In this document: one piece after another, positions 46,879-59,380 of the stretch
Layout of the letters: each line of letters begins with the position of its first letter
Position numbering within the stretch: the first letter of the stretch is position 1
Source of the DNA: Tetragonia tetragonoides
Lineage: Eukaryota; Streptophyta; Magnoliopsida; Caryophyllales; Aizoaceae
Assembly: GCA_038025085.1 (NCBI GenBank)
Contig: CM076154.1
Span: 15,846,001-15,910,000 of the forward strand
Length of the DNA: 64,000 nucleotides
Direction of reading: 5' to 3'
The notes under the pieces: generated by a model
What the model was told of the DNA's origin: nothing
Seen by the model: the letters and a program-made list of their open reading frames with translations, nothing else
Databases searched by the model: none
Translations under genes and position numbers: made by a program

Positions 46879-48139
46879 TGTGGGGCCTGGTTTTCGGGTT
46901 TTTAGAATTAAGACCCGAGAATCGTTGTCATACGTACTGAGGGGTACGTCCCATGAAAATCGACCGATTGAAATGGTTAATTGTCAAGGAATCATCATAA
47001 AGTTCGAAGTCGCCACCTTGTTATGACCCAAACAAGGATGGGTTCCAAAAGGAAAGGGTTTTATAAAAGATTTTAAAGAAAACCGTTTAATAAACCTAAA
47101 AAATGATTTCATCGCGATAAGGTACGAAAATTCGTTAACTGGTCTGCGAATACAAAGATCTTGGTCCGGGGTCTAGGTTAGAAGGTGCGGACATCATTGG
47201 ACCCGTCTCCTCTTCCGTACTAAGTACGGGTTCTTTACTAATACGTTGTATCCCATATGAGAGCTTTGAATTATATTACATAAAGCCTTGAATGATAAAG
47301 AAAAGCACATATATTTACACATTGTCAAACAACACATTTGCATGTAAAAAACAGTTTTGGACCGGTATATTTGTTTATGTACGACGTGCTTGGATACGCA
47401 TGTATTGCTCTACGTACCAATCATTGTAAGATTTGAATCTACTCTTGGATCAAAGCCCTAACGTAGTTCTAATGGGATCCGGTCAGTAAGACTCTTTGGA
47501 TGTCATTAAGGCGGGTATGATTGTTCTTTCCTGTGAGTGGGATATAATTAAGTAATTTATAAGATGACTCGCGGCTTAGAGTCGAATTGATCCGAGGGGC
47601 ACTCTACTTCCCTATAAGAAGTAAGAAAAGGTTCAAATGGGAAGATTTGCCTACTCATTCGAGGCGTTCAACTCGACAACATTTGGTTATATAGGGGGAT
47701 TAACCCAATTCTTAGCTTTGAGTATACATATAGACTTCTCAAAAATATTCGTTTTCCACTGGGGGATAACATTCATTGGGGATGAGTAAATGATTGATTT
47801 GTGTTAGAGTATGGGTGTGTAGTGGTGGGTAATGTCTTGAAAGAGTCTTTCCAATATGATCCCCCGAGATGGCCCGAAGCCAAATAAGAGGGGATGATCA
47901 AGTATTTACTTTTATTCGATCATAGGTATTTCACTGGGAAAACTGGTTGCCATTGAGGGAATATGGATTTCACTGGGGAATGTGATTTTATATGAAGGTG
48001 AATTAATGTAGTGGTAGGTGGAACACTCATGATCGTGTATAAGAAAATATCTTATTCTAATCTAGAATTTGATTTCGGGTCGGGAATTGTACATAAATGA
48101 ATATACAGGTTTTATTGAAAACATGCAACTGAATATACC
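46879..48139. other. LTR-like repetitive DNA, left of a nested solo LTR
   Basis: It starts TGTGGGGCCTGG and contains the phrase AAGTTCGAAGTCGCCACC, a type of sequence I associate with long LTRs of Ty3/gypsy Tat/Ogre-like elements. It appears to continue at 49600 after the solo LTR. I see no coding frame. The assignment is tentative. Confidence 0.3.
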
Positions 48140-49599
48140 TGTAATACCCCGAGTATTTACGTTATTTTCTAAAGTAGATTATTTAGTTTTTGAGTCATTT
48201 CTTATTTATTAACTGATATATGTATTGTGTATATTTCTTTTTGGTGTTTATAAAGGTAACCATTTCTATTGGTTTGGAGATGGATGTTATTTTTCCTTTT
48301 ATATGAATTGGATGCTTAAGTAATATTCGTTATATGTATATATGTGACCTGATTCTGAATTATAGTGCTTCTTTTGTTATTAATTGATTATGTGACTATT
48401 GTGGTGTAATCTGTATGTTGCTATAAACATGGTTTTTACCTATCATGGTTGAATGTAAATTTAGTAGCTTGCTGGTGGTTAGTGAACAAAGGATAGGACG
48501 GGGAGATTATGAAATTTGGTTGTGTTAGTAGACTTTAAGTGAACTATGAACCATTGGGAACCCGTGCCTTATCGTGAGAATTGTTTTGTTATTGACCCGA
48601 ATTGGGTATGTGGAATGAAATGAGATTATGAGCATCTGAGTATGATTTGATATGATCTTGGTATTGAGGCTCAGACGTTATTAGCTTCTTAGCTCTTGGC
48701 ATGTGGATAAGTAGCCTAGCATTATTTTTTAGGTGATGAACATTATTTTTATGAAATCGTTACATGGATATGAGAATTGGTCCGAGAGTGGACTTTTGAG
48801 TGCTTGCGGGCTATGTTATGTGTTATGGGGCTTATGGCCGAGTTATGAGAATGGTTTTGCATCTGCGGATTTTACTGCCAGTTCACTTCCCACATTGTCG
48901 AGGCTAGGAGCTAGTGACCGAGAGCGATTGGCACATGTTGTTGGGAATTGAGTTATAGCTAGGACAGCGCATTAAGACTACTTTTGGGATTTATGTGACT
49001 TCAAGGTCATAGTTGACCTAAGCCGATGCTTGATTATATTTTTATAGCTCATGATCTATATATCGAATTATGATTATATGTTTCGATAGAATGTTTGGTT
49101 ACTCAGCAAAAGCTGATTGATTACTTTCTGTGTTACGTGTATGTGCGTCCATTTTTTCTTCAATGGTGGGCCTATAATGAATCCATACGAAATTCGTTTG
49201 TATGGGGGAGTAGATTGGAATATACGCAGGTTAATTGTTCGTGAGGATCTCTTGTGCTAGTTGGACAGTTGGACTCAAAGCTATCAAGAATTTTATTATT
49301 TTGTCATTTATTTTCAGTTGATGTAATAAAGAGATTGATTATATTTTATTGGTTTATTGTTGGGAGTTGTAATCGTCCGCCTTGCACTCATTCTGATGAT
49401 TGAGTGTGGCAGTGACGCCCTGGATTATTAGAAGTCTTCCGCTGTTGTTTTGGATATTTTTTTGTATAGTCTATATAAGCAGGTTTTTGTAAAGTCAATA
49501 ACTTGGGATGTCTATTTACATAGGAAACTCTGCACGATTTTCGGCTCGAGTTTTGTGTATTTTTATTTATTTAATAGTTAGAAAATCCGGGATGTTACA
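48140..49599. mobile_element. Probable solo LTR (Ty3/gypsy-like), about 1460 bp
   Basis: It begins TGTAATACCCCGAGTATTTA and ends CCGGGATGTTACA, i.e. TG...CA with short inverted ends (TGTAA / TTACA). The flanking 5-mers are ATACC and ATATC, a target duplication with one difference. There is no internal domain, so it looks like a solo LTR left by unequal recombination. Confidence 0.6.
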
Positions 49600-51623
49600 A
49601 TATCACACGTGTGAGAGAAGTTATTTTTACTTTATTTTCCGAGTTGTATTATTAGGTCAAATCATATGAATGCAAATGTACAAATATAATTAAGAAGTCT
49701 TAGAATAAATGAATTACAATTTAAGGAATTACAATAAAAAAAATATATAAAAAAAATGTCTAAAATTCCTTAAAAGGAGGAAAAGACTTGATTTTCATGT
49801 ACATGATGCCTCTGGTGCTCGATCTCGATCGTCGTCTTCAAAAGGTCGGGTCTATTCACAAGGGAAGTACTTTATTTACAAAAGAATTGGTTCATTTACA
49901 AAGATCAGTTAAGAAATTCAATGTTCACATGAGCGATTTGAAAGAATCAACAAGGGATTGGTCCAAGCGCAAATTATTAATGCTAACAATATTTTTATAA
50001 TTAATGGGACACACTAAAATAATAAACTAGAGGGTTTCTCATATTTATTATTTTATTTGATGATTAAATGAAAATCATTTACGAAATCGCTTTAAATCGA
50101 TTTTACAATAAACTGGGCAAAACTTCCTTAATTCATAATACAGTCATTTCTTAATCAAATTGAGTAATTCCAAAACCTAACTTGGTTCATTTTACATCCT
50201 CTATCTACTGTAAAAACATCAAGTCAATAGAGTTCGTGGTTAATGGGTTATTATCAAATTACAAGTTTCTGAAACTTAATTGACAGACCTTTGGTATTTG
50301 ATTTACTGAGAATTAATTACAAGTGATCTAAGTCTAATATTTACAGGGATTATACTGAAGATGGATATTTACACAAATTATCAAGATTTTTACGCAAGTA
50401 TAAGTCATTTTACAAAAATAAACAAAAAATTCTGTACAAAAGTCCTAATGTTCTAAATTATTATAAGTTACAAATTATTACTCATATTGACAGATTTGAA
50501 CTCGATTTTGATTAATTCAGTAAAAATCCATTATAAGTCCTAATTGAGTAATTCAAAAGTCTTAATTGGTCCTAATTGAATCTACTATTCAATCACAAGT
50601 TCATTTTACATTGAGTAAGCAATTAAGCATGGATAACTGCAGTTATTTAGATTAGTGAACCTTGACGTTTCTGGACCTTATGTCGGTTGGTTAATTTTAG
50701 CATTATTTATTCTTGATGAAACTCAATCTTACTTATACACACTAAATTAGGCATGTTAAATAACATTTAAAAGAATTAAATAAATTTAATCATTACTCTA
50801 AGTGGTTCTTTTAGGCCGATTATTAACAAGTACTAAACATAAACAAACATCTAGAAGTTCAGAATTACTTTGGCATTTCAAAAATCATTTAAAATTCGTT
50901 TCTTAACCAAAATGGACAAAATTGGTGTCCGTAAAAACCTTGTTGAATCCTCTTTAATTTGTTTAGAAATAGCTTAGGCCATAAAGATCACCAACAATTA
51001 GCCATTTATAGATCTTCCTATAGTATTCTGATTTCGATAGTTGAATTTCAAAAACTAATTTTGAATTATCTAACCGTTGGATTCTGGTAATTTCTATGTC
51101 TATAAAAATATATTGAACCAAAGTTTCTTATGGTACAAGCTTGACGAAATTCTAACCGTTAGATGTTCCACAAATTACAAAAAAAAAGTTACGTCTTCTA
51201 AACCACAAAAATCTGAATTATTACAAATTGGAACCAACAAAAATTCCGAGGCTTCTATATCCATGAAGGGTCATTTTTATCCATTTTTATTAACAAAAAA
51301 GAAAAGAAAGTTGATGAGAGAAAGAGGAGTAACATTCATTGTTCAAACATCAATTTTGATCAAACAACACTAAATCTCACCGCAAAACTACTTAAGGTTC
51401 GATCTATGTCCTCAATGAGGATGAGTTTGCGTGGGCACTTGAACTATTACCTAAGAATTGTAGCCACGTGAAAAATACGGGGTGCATGACCTCCGCATAT
51501 CAAATTCGACCAAAAAAAATAATGAGTTTACTAGAAATATCTGGACCGTTCATTTTCGAATCTAATGGTTGTAATTTGATCCCATGCTCTCATGGTAAGG
51601 AGTGCTCTCATTTGAGCATGATC

Positions 51624-51672
<49 letters not shown>

Positions 51673-51956
51673 AGTAAGGGTTAGCGAAAATAATCATATA
51701 AAAAAAATGTTAGAGTTAGAGTTAAAGAAGTAAGGGTTAGCAAAAATAATCACATAGAAAAGGTTAGATATGATTTCAAGGGAGGGAAAAAATAAAAGAA
51801 ATGAATAAATAAATAAGGGAAATTAAAAGGATGGTGTTATAACTAAGAAAATAAAAAGAAGTAAAATGGGAATTATTATAATGAACGTTAATGATTGATA
51901 ATATATGTTAATGATTGGTATGAAGATAATAAATATCAGCAATAAGTAAGTGATAA
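49600..51956. other. Repetitive AT-rich DNA, continuation after the solo LTR
   Basis: No gene recognised. An (AT)n microsatellite lies at 51630-51668. The open frames near 49788 and 51077 have no family features. Confidence 0.35.
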
Positions 51957-52173
51957 TTTTATTTTTATTTTTTTTTTTTTTTTTTGGGTTCACGACCAAG
52001 GGTATCCACCGTCGGTCACAGTGACTATCCCCCGCGCTGGCTTGTAGGCACCTCAAAGGGTGGGACAGCTGGCCAAGGAATTTTAAAGCTGCTCCATGCC
52101 CAAGACGAGATTCGAACCCTCGACCTTGGTTAAGGATGGATGAGTCCCTACCACTCAACCACACCTCCTTGGT
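51957..52173 (-). mobile_element. tRNA-derived SINE (family 2), full length
   Basis: On the minus strand it reads GGAGGTGTGGTTGAGTGGTA (A box), then GAGGGTTCGAATCTCG (B box), a ~130-bp body, and an A-rich tail. A 10-bp target duplication TAAGTGATAA is at 51947-51956 and 52174-52183. The head resembles a tRNA-Ser-like sequence. It is distinct from family 1. Confidence 0.88.
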
Positions 52174-52183
52174 TAAGTGATAA

Positions 52184-53030
52184 AAATTTTAATACCCTTT
52201 TAAGAGATTGGATGAACTTGCAATTATGGACTTTGAAAAGGAAATTGATTAAGTGCAAATGCCCTTTTAGATTTGCACTTAAATAAAAGAAAGAATTGTG
52301 TTTTTTATTTATTTATTTTGTGAGGGAATTATAAGGAAATGAAGTGAAGTAAAAAAAAAAAGGTTTTGTTTTTAGTGTTTATGAGATGATGGTAGAAGAG
52401 TTTTTTTTTTTTTTTTTGGTATTTATTGGGTTTATGTGAAGATGTAAAGCAATTTCATCTAACGGAAGAACACTTAGGAAAATATGATTGGATTTAGCTA
52501 GAGAGGTTTAGAGAGCAAAATGACCCCTTTCTTAGAAAAAAGAAAGGGTTTTTATAGGAAAACATAAGGGGAGGGGTATTAAGGTTAAGGGGATAAATAA
52601 AAAGATAAATAAAATGGTTAACTAAATAACAAAACAAAACAAAAATGAAAAAAAAAAAAAAAAAATTGGAATCCGGTCAAAAGGGTCAAAGGGAAGAAAA
52701 TAGGAAAGAGAAAAAATTTAGGGGAGAATGAAGATTTTCAGGGGGCAAAATTAGGGGTGAGTTTAAGAAAACAAACAATGTGAAGCAAGAAAAAGGGGGG
52801 TTGTTTAAATGGGAAATGAAGGGAACCAAAACAAAAAAAAAAAAAGAAAAAGAAAAAAGGGAAGGGGTGTAGTTGGCGGGTCTCCTTTCTTCTTCTGTCT
52901 TCCTCTTTTCTTCTTCTGTCTCCTTTTATGTTCATCGTCCTGGTTCAACCTTACCGTTCATCTCTCTCATAGCTTTTCTACAAAACCAGCAACAACACAA
53001 ACCAACCCAAAATACAATAAGAAACAATCA
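52184..53030. other. AT-rich, poly-A-rich spacer before the mariner remnant
   Basis: It contains long A- and T-runs (52350, 52400, 52650, 52835). It may include the 5' part of the mariner-like element, but no CTCCNTCCG-type terminal repeat is visible. Confidence 0.35.
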
Positions 53031-54512
53031 ATGCCCCTTGAACAACAATGACAGACAACTCATTGTCCAAAGGTTGTTGCAACATTACAGAAAAAGGAAA
53101 TTGACTCATGGGATTGTGAAAAATACAGCTTCAGACTTTCAATGTTCTAGAAATACGATAGGCAACATATGGAAAAACGTCAAGTCACAACTGGAGTCAT
53201 CATTAGCAATCGATGCGGGGCTGAAATATAAAGGTAACACTGGACCTAATCCCTAAGATTGGGACTTGTCACCCATGCTGGGGATTAATAAACAAAATCG
53301 GACAACTATGAGAAAGCTTGCCAGAATATTAGACATGTCGAAGAGCACATGCCATAGGATGATCAAGAAGAAGCTCATAAGAACCCACACTAGTGTCATC
53401 AAGCCATTTGTCACACCTCAAAATATGAAAGCCAAGTTAGAATTTGCATTATCCAAGTTGCAATATGATGATCTTTTTAGCAATATAAAGTTTGAGTCCT
53501 TTCATGACCACATATACATAGATGAGAAGTGGTTTTTCTTGACAAAAACAAGTTAACAATATTATTTACACCCACTGAAAGTTGACCCTTATAGGAGATG
53601 CAAATCCAAAAAATTCATCACAAAAATCATGTTTCTGGCTGCTGTAACTCGTCCTAGGTATGGGGAAGATGGTGAGTTGTTGTTTGATGGAAAAATAGGT
53701 ATCTTTCCACTTATTTTCACTGAACCAGCAAAAAGAAACATGAAAAACAGACCAACAGGGACAATAGAAACTAAGGCAATTGCTTCCATTACCAAACAAG
53801 TCATTAAAGAATGCCTAATCAAGCAATTATTACCAGTCATAAAAGAGAAGTGGCCAAGAGGGGAAACTAGAACCATTTGGGTACAACAAGACAATGCTAA
53901 ACCCCACAGTTCACCACAAGATCATGACTGGACAGTGGCTGCCAGTGAGGGAGGATGGGACATACAGCTATGCAAGCAACCACCAAATAGCCAGATAATA
54001 ATGTTCTAGACTTGGGATTTTTTAGGCATATTCAATCAATTCAATATGAATCATGTCCTTCAAATGTTGCTGAACTTGTTGAAGTAGCTGAACATGCTAA
54101 TGAAATGATTGATCCATATCAATTAAACAAAGTATGGTTGAGCCTACAATATTGCATGGGGGAAAATAATCAAGGAAAAGGGTAGCAACAATTACAAAAT
54201 CCCACATGTAGGCAAAGACATGCTGCATAAACAAGGCCTACTTCCAGTTATGGTACAACAAATGAAGAAGATGTCATTGGTGCTAGAGCATGGATAAGTA
54301 ATGGATTTGTAGATGCATCTCAATTTCTTGCTGAAGGAGTTGTTAACAAGATGACAACAATACATGCAACACAACGAGGAGAAGTGGAAGAAACTGAAGA
54401 AGCACTAATTGAGGATCCAAGTCAGTTCATACATGCAGTTATTGAGGAAGATGACATTGTTGTACCATTGAATGAAACAGAATTGTGGGAGATCATAGCA
54501 GATGAATCTTAG
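53031..54512 (+). pseudogene. Mariner-like (DD39D plant MLE) transposase pseudogene
   Basis: An N-terminal HTH region (LLQHYRKRKLTHGIVKNTA, SRNTIGNIWK) is followed by a second helix region (RKLARILDMSKSTCHRMIKK) and the catalytic core: IYIDEKWFF (first Asp codon 53521), QQDNAKPH (second Asp 53890) and NVLDLGFF (third Asp 54009). The Asp spacing and motifs are those of plant mariner-like elements. In-frame stops occur at 53254 and 53554. A one-base loss near 53993 shifts the frame between the second and third Asp, and another shift near 54180 precedes GSNNYKIPHVGKDMLHKQG. It is therefore inactive. Its terminal repeats were not found nearby. Confidence 0.85.
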
Positions 54513-54819
54513 TTCATAAGTGAAGAAGAGCTTATTCTTCTTCAAAGTTGAAGTTGGAGCTCATTATTTTGGTTGTTTGAAAAACTTTTTGGAGGGTAAA
54601 TATTTTCAGAGTTGATTATGAAACATTTTGGTGGTTATAGACACCTTACACGAAGAAATGTCACACTTAGTTTAGCAACATTTTGTATGTACTCTTGTAA
54701 GGAACCGCTCATGAAATCAATATCAAAGTTTCTTTAAGTATAGATATTTTTCTTAATTGCCAATTTTTTTAAAAAAATCTAAAGGCTCTCATTTAGCCAA
54801 CTTTACATCACAAAGTTTT

Positions 54820-55100
54820 AGGTTACATTTCAAACATTTAGCCTCAACATTTTTTTACAAAATGGTGGCAACAAATGATTAAAATGTAGCTCTCAGTAGG
54901 TTGAGCATCATCATAAAGCAATGGTCGAACATTGGAAGACTAATCACTGAAAAACTCTCAGGTTGGATACAATACTTCATAGAGCTTAAGGTGCAATTCA
55001 ATCACTTAGCCTCATTTTTTTTTTTTTTTTGAAATGGTGGCAATAAGTGATTGAATTGTAGCTCTCAGTATGTCCAGCTACATCATAGAGCATGCATAAA
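54820..55100. repeat. Diverged direct duplication of about 140-160 bp
   Basis: TTTAGCCTCA...AAATGGTGGCAA...TTAAAATGTAGCTCTCAGTA near 54838-54900 recurs as CTTAGCCTCA...AAATGGTGGCAA...TTGAATTGTAGCTCTCAGTA near 54998-55060. Non-coding. Confidence 0.6.
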
Positions 55101-55189
55101 ACCAATTGACAGCCAATAACACAATAAATAGCTCTCATTTTTGATAAAATCATATAGGTATAAACCATAAGAAATCCAGCCAACACCAT

Positions 55190-55460
55190 CCATACCATGA
55201 CCAAACAACAACAGCCAATACCATAACCAAATAACACCATTAACAACCAACAACATAACCAAACAACACCAGCACTAGCCAAAATACCAGCACCAGCCAA
55301 CACCATAACCAAACAACACCAACACCAGCCAACACCATAACCAAATAACCAACACCAGCCAACGCCATAACCAAATAACCAACACCAGCCAACACCATAA
55401 CCAACACCAACACCATAACAAAATAACCAACACAAACCAAAACCATAACCAAACATCACA
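55190..55460. repeat. CCA/ACA-rich minisatellite, ~30-bp period
   Basis: The unit CAGCCAACACCATAACCAAA with TAACCAACAC is repeated imperfectly. On the minus strand it generates a 165-codon frame of YGVGWCWLFG repeats, which I regard as an artefact of the repeat. Confidence 0.75.
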
Positions 55461-55570
55461 TACACTATAAGCAATGCACCACATAAACTAAGCAAATACC
55501 CACACAGTCAATAGCCAACATTATAATAGAAAATCACCACCACCATAAACAAAAAAGCACAAACAAAACG

Positions 55571-56574
55571 AAGTTGCTTAACGTAAATCACAAATTGCTT
55601 AACGTAAATCTTTTTGACACAAAATTTCCTAAACTACCCTTTTATTTGTAAAGGAGCTTCTTTCTTCTTCCCTTTCTCCTCTCTCTCATCATCATTGCTT
55701 CTAATCAATTAATATGGAGGATTCTTTCGAACAAGGCAATATCTTTGATGAAACTAATGAAGATATTGAGTTAATTATTATAATAAAAATTAGTTTTTAA
55801 ATTATTAATTGTTTTGGGTTTATGTGGGTGGTAGATTAGGGTTCATTGCAGGGTGGTTGTTGGGAGTCGGGCTGACAGGTGGTTGGGTTTGGTGGCGGCG
55901 GGCTGGGGTTGATGGCGTCGAGCTGGGGTTGGGTGCGGCGGGTTGACAGGGGGCTTCGGGTTTTCTAGTGTTTTTCGGTTTTCCGTGTTTTTGGTGGGGC
56001 TAGGAGGGGGCAGCGGACTTGGTTGTCGGCGGGGTGGGCTTGGGCGGTTGCGGGGCCAGAGTTGGGTTTCGGGCTCAGGTTTGGTGGTGGAGAGAGAGAT
56101 AGTTATATTAAAAAAAAAAAAAAAAACTGACGCCCAAATCCAACACCGCGACCTGACCACCCCAACCCCAAACACCGTCCCCCCTCCCTCACCGTCGACC
56201 TGCCCCTCGCAGAACCCCAGCCCGCCCAGTCGCCCCCACCCCAACCACCGGCGAACGCTCCCCCTCTCCCACCCCACGAACCACCGGCGAAAAACCAGGC
56301 CCCACACTACCCCTCCGGCAAACCCACAGCCCCGCCGCAACCCACGCGACCCCTCCGGCGAACCCACGACTGTCTCCTCCCGCCGGTGGCCCGTCGTACC
56401 ACCAATCTCAAGTTAAACAGTAGTATACGTATTCTATGTCTCAGATGGGAAAAGAAAGGGAAGAGGGAAAGAGAGAAGTGAGAGAAAAGAGGAGCAAATC
56501 AGAAAAATTAATTAGGGGTATTGTGGGAAAAAAAATTTACATTAAGCAATTTGTGATTTACGTTAAGCAATCCC
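55571..56574. mobile_element. MULE-like (Mutator) inverted-repeat element with GC-skew flip
   Basis: A 35-bp inverted repeat (TTGCTTAACGTAAATCACAA..., 55576-55610, against its complement ending 56570) flanks a ~1-kb core. A 9-bp direct repeat CAAACAAAA lies at 55562-55570 and 56575-56583, as expected for Mutator target duplications. Inside, 55840-56090 is G-rich on the plus strand, then an A-run at 56110-56128, then 56130-56400 is C-rich. Plus and minus frames here are Pro/Gly/Arg low complexity and probably not genes. Confidence 0.6.
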
Positions 56575-56599
56575 CAAACAAAAAGCATCAACTCTGTCA

Positions 56600-56976
56600 T
56601 CAGGCCTAAGAGAGGCTCATAGTGATGGATTTGACAACATTTTTTTTTTGTCATTAACCCGACATTACCAGCAACAAACAGAGTTCTAATCCAACACCAG
56701 CAAAATTCAACCAAATCCACATTTCAATCCACCCCATCAACTCTGTCGTCAGGCCTAAGAGAGGCTTAGAGTGATGGATTCAACAGAAGTTAGAAAAAAA
56801 CACAGAATCAACAACACTTTTTTTTTTAAAAAAAATGTCATCAGCCAAACATTACCAGAAGCAAACAGAGGCAAAATCCAACACTAGAAAAATTCAACCA
56901 ACTCCACGTTTTAATTTACCCACAGACATACAATCTTCAAAAATCAAAAACCACTAAATTCGCCAACATATCACAT
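56600..56976. repeat. Repeat array, copies 1-2 (copy 3 at 58086-58310)
   Basis: A unit with CAACATTTTTTTTT..GTCA..CCAACATTACCAGCA..CAAACAGAG..CAACACTAG.AAA.TTCAACCAACTCCAC recurs near 56630, 56810 and 58135. Copy 2 is interrupted by the CACTA element at 56977. Confidence 0.7.
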
Positions 56977-57624
56977 TACTACAAAAAAACATAGGTTTAG
57001 TGGCATTTTTTTTTTTTGCCACAATAGAGCAAAAAATAGGCACAAAACTATTTTGTGAAAAAATAAAAGTTTGCCACGAGGTTGCCACAAGTACTCCGAT
57101 ACAATATCTATTTGTGGCATTTTTCATTTTTGCCACTATACATGGCTTTTGAGTGGCAAAATACTTTTTATCACAAAAAATTAATAGTGGCAAATTAAAA
57201 TTTTGCCACAAAATTATAGTGGCAAATTGTAATTTTGCCACAAAAGTTATAGTGGCAACTTGTAATTTTTCCACAAAAGGTATTTTTGACAAATTATAGT
57301 AAATTTTTTTAAAGTTATAATGCATAACTTTAGAACAAGCTTTTAACTAAATAATATTTTAAAACTGAATCGGTCAATTTAATAAAGCTCAACTCAATAG
57401 AAGTTAGCCTTAATTAGACCATCAACTTTTAAGATTAATAAAGTAAACTCTCGTGTTCTATTTACAAAAGAAATTGGAAAGTAAATAGCTTATCGTTGTC
57501 GATGTGGGACATCACAAATACCAGTGAACAAGGAGAAAGTGCCTTTGTCTCATTTCCTCTCTCCCGACCTTCAACACATATTAGTTATGCCAGTGAACAA
57601 GGATAAAGGTCAATCCAGAGCCCA

Positions 57625-57702
<78 letters not shown>

Positions 57703-58005
57703 ATTGAAGGTCAGTAAATCAGCACTATCATGAGGTCCAGTTCATCAGTGGAAGCATTTTTATTTTCTTTTATCTTTAATTTTTTAATCGAGGCATGGGG
57801 TTAAATCGGTTGATCAATCAGGTTGTGAGAGACTTGATTGCTTGTTTTAATTATTTTCATTGGTTTGTGGCATTATTTTCAAATTGCCACAAAATTGTAT
57901 ACAATTTGTGACAAGTTTTACTTCACCACAGTAGCTTTTTTTCTTGTGGCAAAACAGTTTTCACCACTAAAAGTTCTGCCACTAAATATATTTTTTCTTG
58001 TAGTG
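56977..58005. mobile_element. Non-autonomous CACTA element, 1029 bp, CAT target duplication
   Basis: The left end TACTACAAAAAAACATAGG (first base C to T) and the right end TTTTTTCTTGTAGTG are inverted copies. CAT flanks both (56974-56976 and 58006-58008). Subterminal GTGGCA/TGCCAC words are frequent near both ends. A (CT)n tract sits inside. There is no transposase gene. The third repeat copy (58281-58310) shows the same site without the element: CATATCACATTTTCACTTT. Confidence 0.88.
57630..57701. repeat. (CT)n microsatellite, about 70 bp
   Basis: Uninterrupted CT dinucleotides inside the non-autonomous CACTA element. Confidence 0.95.
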
Positions 58006-58085
58006 CATTTTTTCACTTTAACAGGTTAATCCACAAATTTATTCATCCAGCAACAAATTAATCAAAAAAACCACAAAACAACAAC

Positions 58086-58310
58086 CTGAACTAGTATTTC
58101 AGTGATCAACAGAAGTGAAAAAAAAAACACAGATTCAACAACATTTTTTTTTAATGTCAACAACCAAGCATTACCAGCATCAAACAGAGTTCAAATTCAA
58201 CACTAGAAAATTTCAACCAACTCCACATTTTAATCACCACAAAACATACAATCTCCAAAAATCGAAACCCACCAAATTCAGCAACATATCACATTTTCAC
58301 TTTAGCAGGT
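58086..58310. repeat. Repeat array, copy 3 (empty CACTA site)
   Basis: It aligns with 56770-56976 and continues past the insertion point into CACTTTAGCAGGTTA, which matches the DNA just right of the CACTA element (CACTTTAACAGGTTA). Confidence 0.7.
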
Positions 58311-58564
58311 TACATTAATCCACAAATTGGTTCAAAAATCAAACAACAAACAAAAAACAACTCTCTCTGGAGTTAAGAGAAGCAGAGAGAGATGCGCATG
58401 ATATAGAAAGAGGGAGAGAAAGAAAAATCCCTTTTTATGAGTAATGTTTTTTAAGAGGTATATCAAAGTATCGTGAAAGTAACAATCTCAACATTTTCCG
58501 ATCAAAAGGTTGATAATCTTCAAGTAAATCATCCTCAACCACTTCCTTATCTTCGATTTTGACT

Positions 58565-58834
58565 TCATTTGACTCGGGGATTAGCTAAAACCACATCTGT
58601 TGAGGTCGATTTTTCCAGAACTAGGGTTTTCATGTCCGATTTTCGCCACAGACGCCGTATTTTGGAGGAAACTTCTTCCTCCACAATCCCTTTTGCTTTT
58701 CTGCTACTATCATAAAAATCCTCGACAATTATTGGATCTTGTTTTATAAGCCAACCCTCATCTTCAACTGTGCATGTGTTAGGTGCCAAAGTCTCCTCGG
58801 AATCAACCGAGTCAAAGACAATTTTGCTTCCCAT
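58565..58834 (-). CDS. Unrecognised 89-residue ORF
   Basis: It starts MGSKIVFDSVDSEETLAPN and continues acidic (DPIIVEDFYDS), then basic (SSKIRRLWRKSDMKTLV). There is no family, signal or membrane segment. The upstream DNA (58850-59180, minus sense) is GA-rich like a plant leader. It may be the 5' part of a broken gene or part of a transposon. It lies wholly among mobile elements, so I keep it only as a possible gene. Confidence 0.25.
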   Translation of the reverse strand: MGSKIVFDSVDSEETLAPNTCTVEDEGWLIKQDPIIVEDFYDSSRKAKGIVEEEVSSKIRRLWRKSDMKTLVLEKSTSTDVVLANPRVK

Positions 58835-59380
58835 TTTTGATTTTGTGGGCCGGATAAGAGAGAGAAGATCAGTTTGGTCGAGATTTTGATCAAGAAGACT
58901 TGGGCATTTTGAGAGAGACAGAGAGAGGTAGGGTTCGTCGTATGAGATAGAGAGAAAGATGGATCTCAGACCAAAAATGAAGGGCTGCGATTTGAATGAG
59001 AGAGAATGAGGGAAGAGCCATGGGGAGTGTTTGGGTTAGGGTTCTTGGGCATTCGAGTGAATCAGAAAGAAAAAGAGTGAAGGAGAGGATGAGAAATGTG
59101 GTTGAGAGTAATGGGAGAGAGAGAAAAGTGGTTGTGATTTAATGGGATGAGTGGTGAGTGGGTAGATTGAATGTCTGGAGAGAGAGTGAGTGGTGATAAA
59201 TTACTAAAGTTAGGTTAGATTAATGTGGTTTTATTAGAGTCTTAATAGGGTAGATTTAGAGAAGTAATGAGGGGTAAAGTTAGGGCCAACAAGTAATTTC
59301 ATCACTTTTTTCTTACTATTTTAGGTAATGCCCAAGTAAATAAGGAACATCTCAATATGAGATGTGCCCAACAACCCAAG

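Noticed and set aside
54998..55495. 165-codon minus frame of YGVGWCWLFG repeats
   Set aside because: Produced by a 30-bp minisatellite; overlapping frames of the same repeat are also open.
55843..56416. Long Gly/Pro/Arg-rich frames on both strands
   Set aside because: Both strands are open because of extreme GC skew; no domain is recognisable and each frame crosses the A-run.
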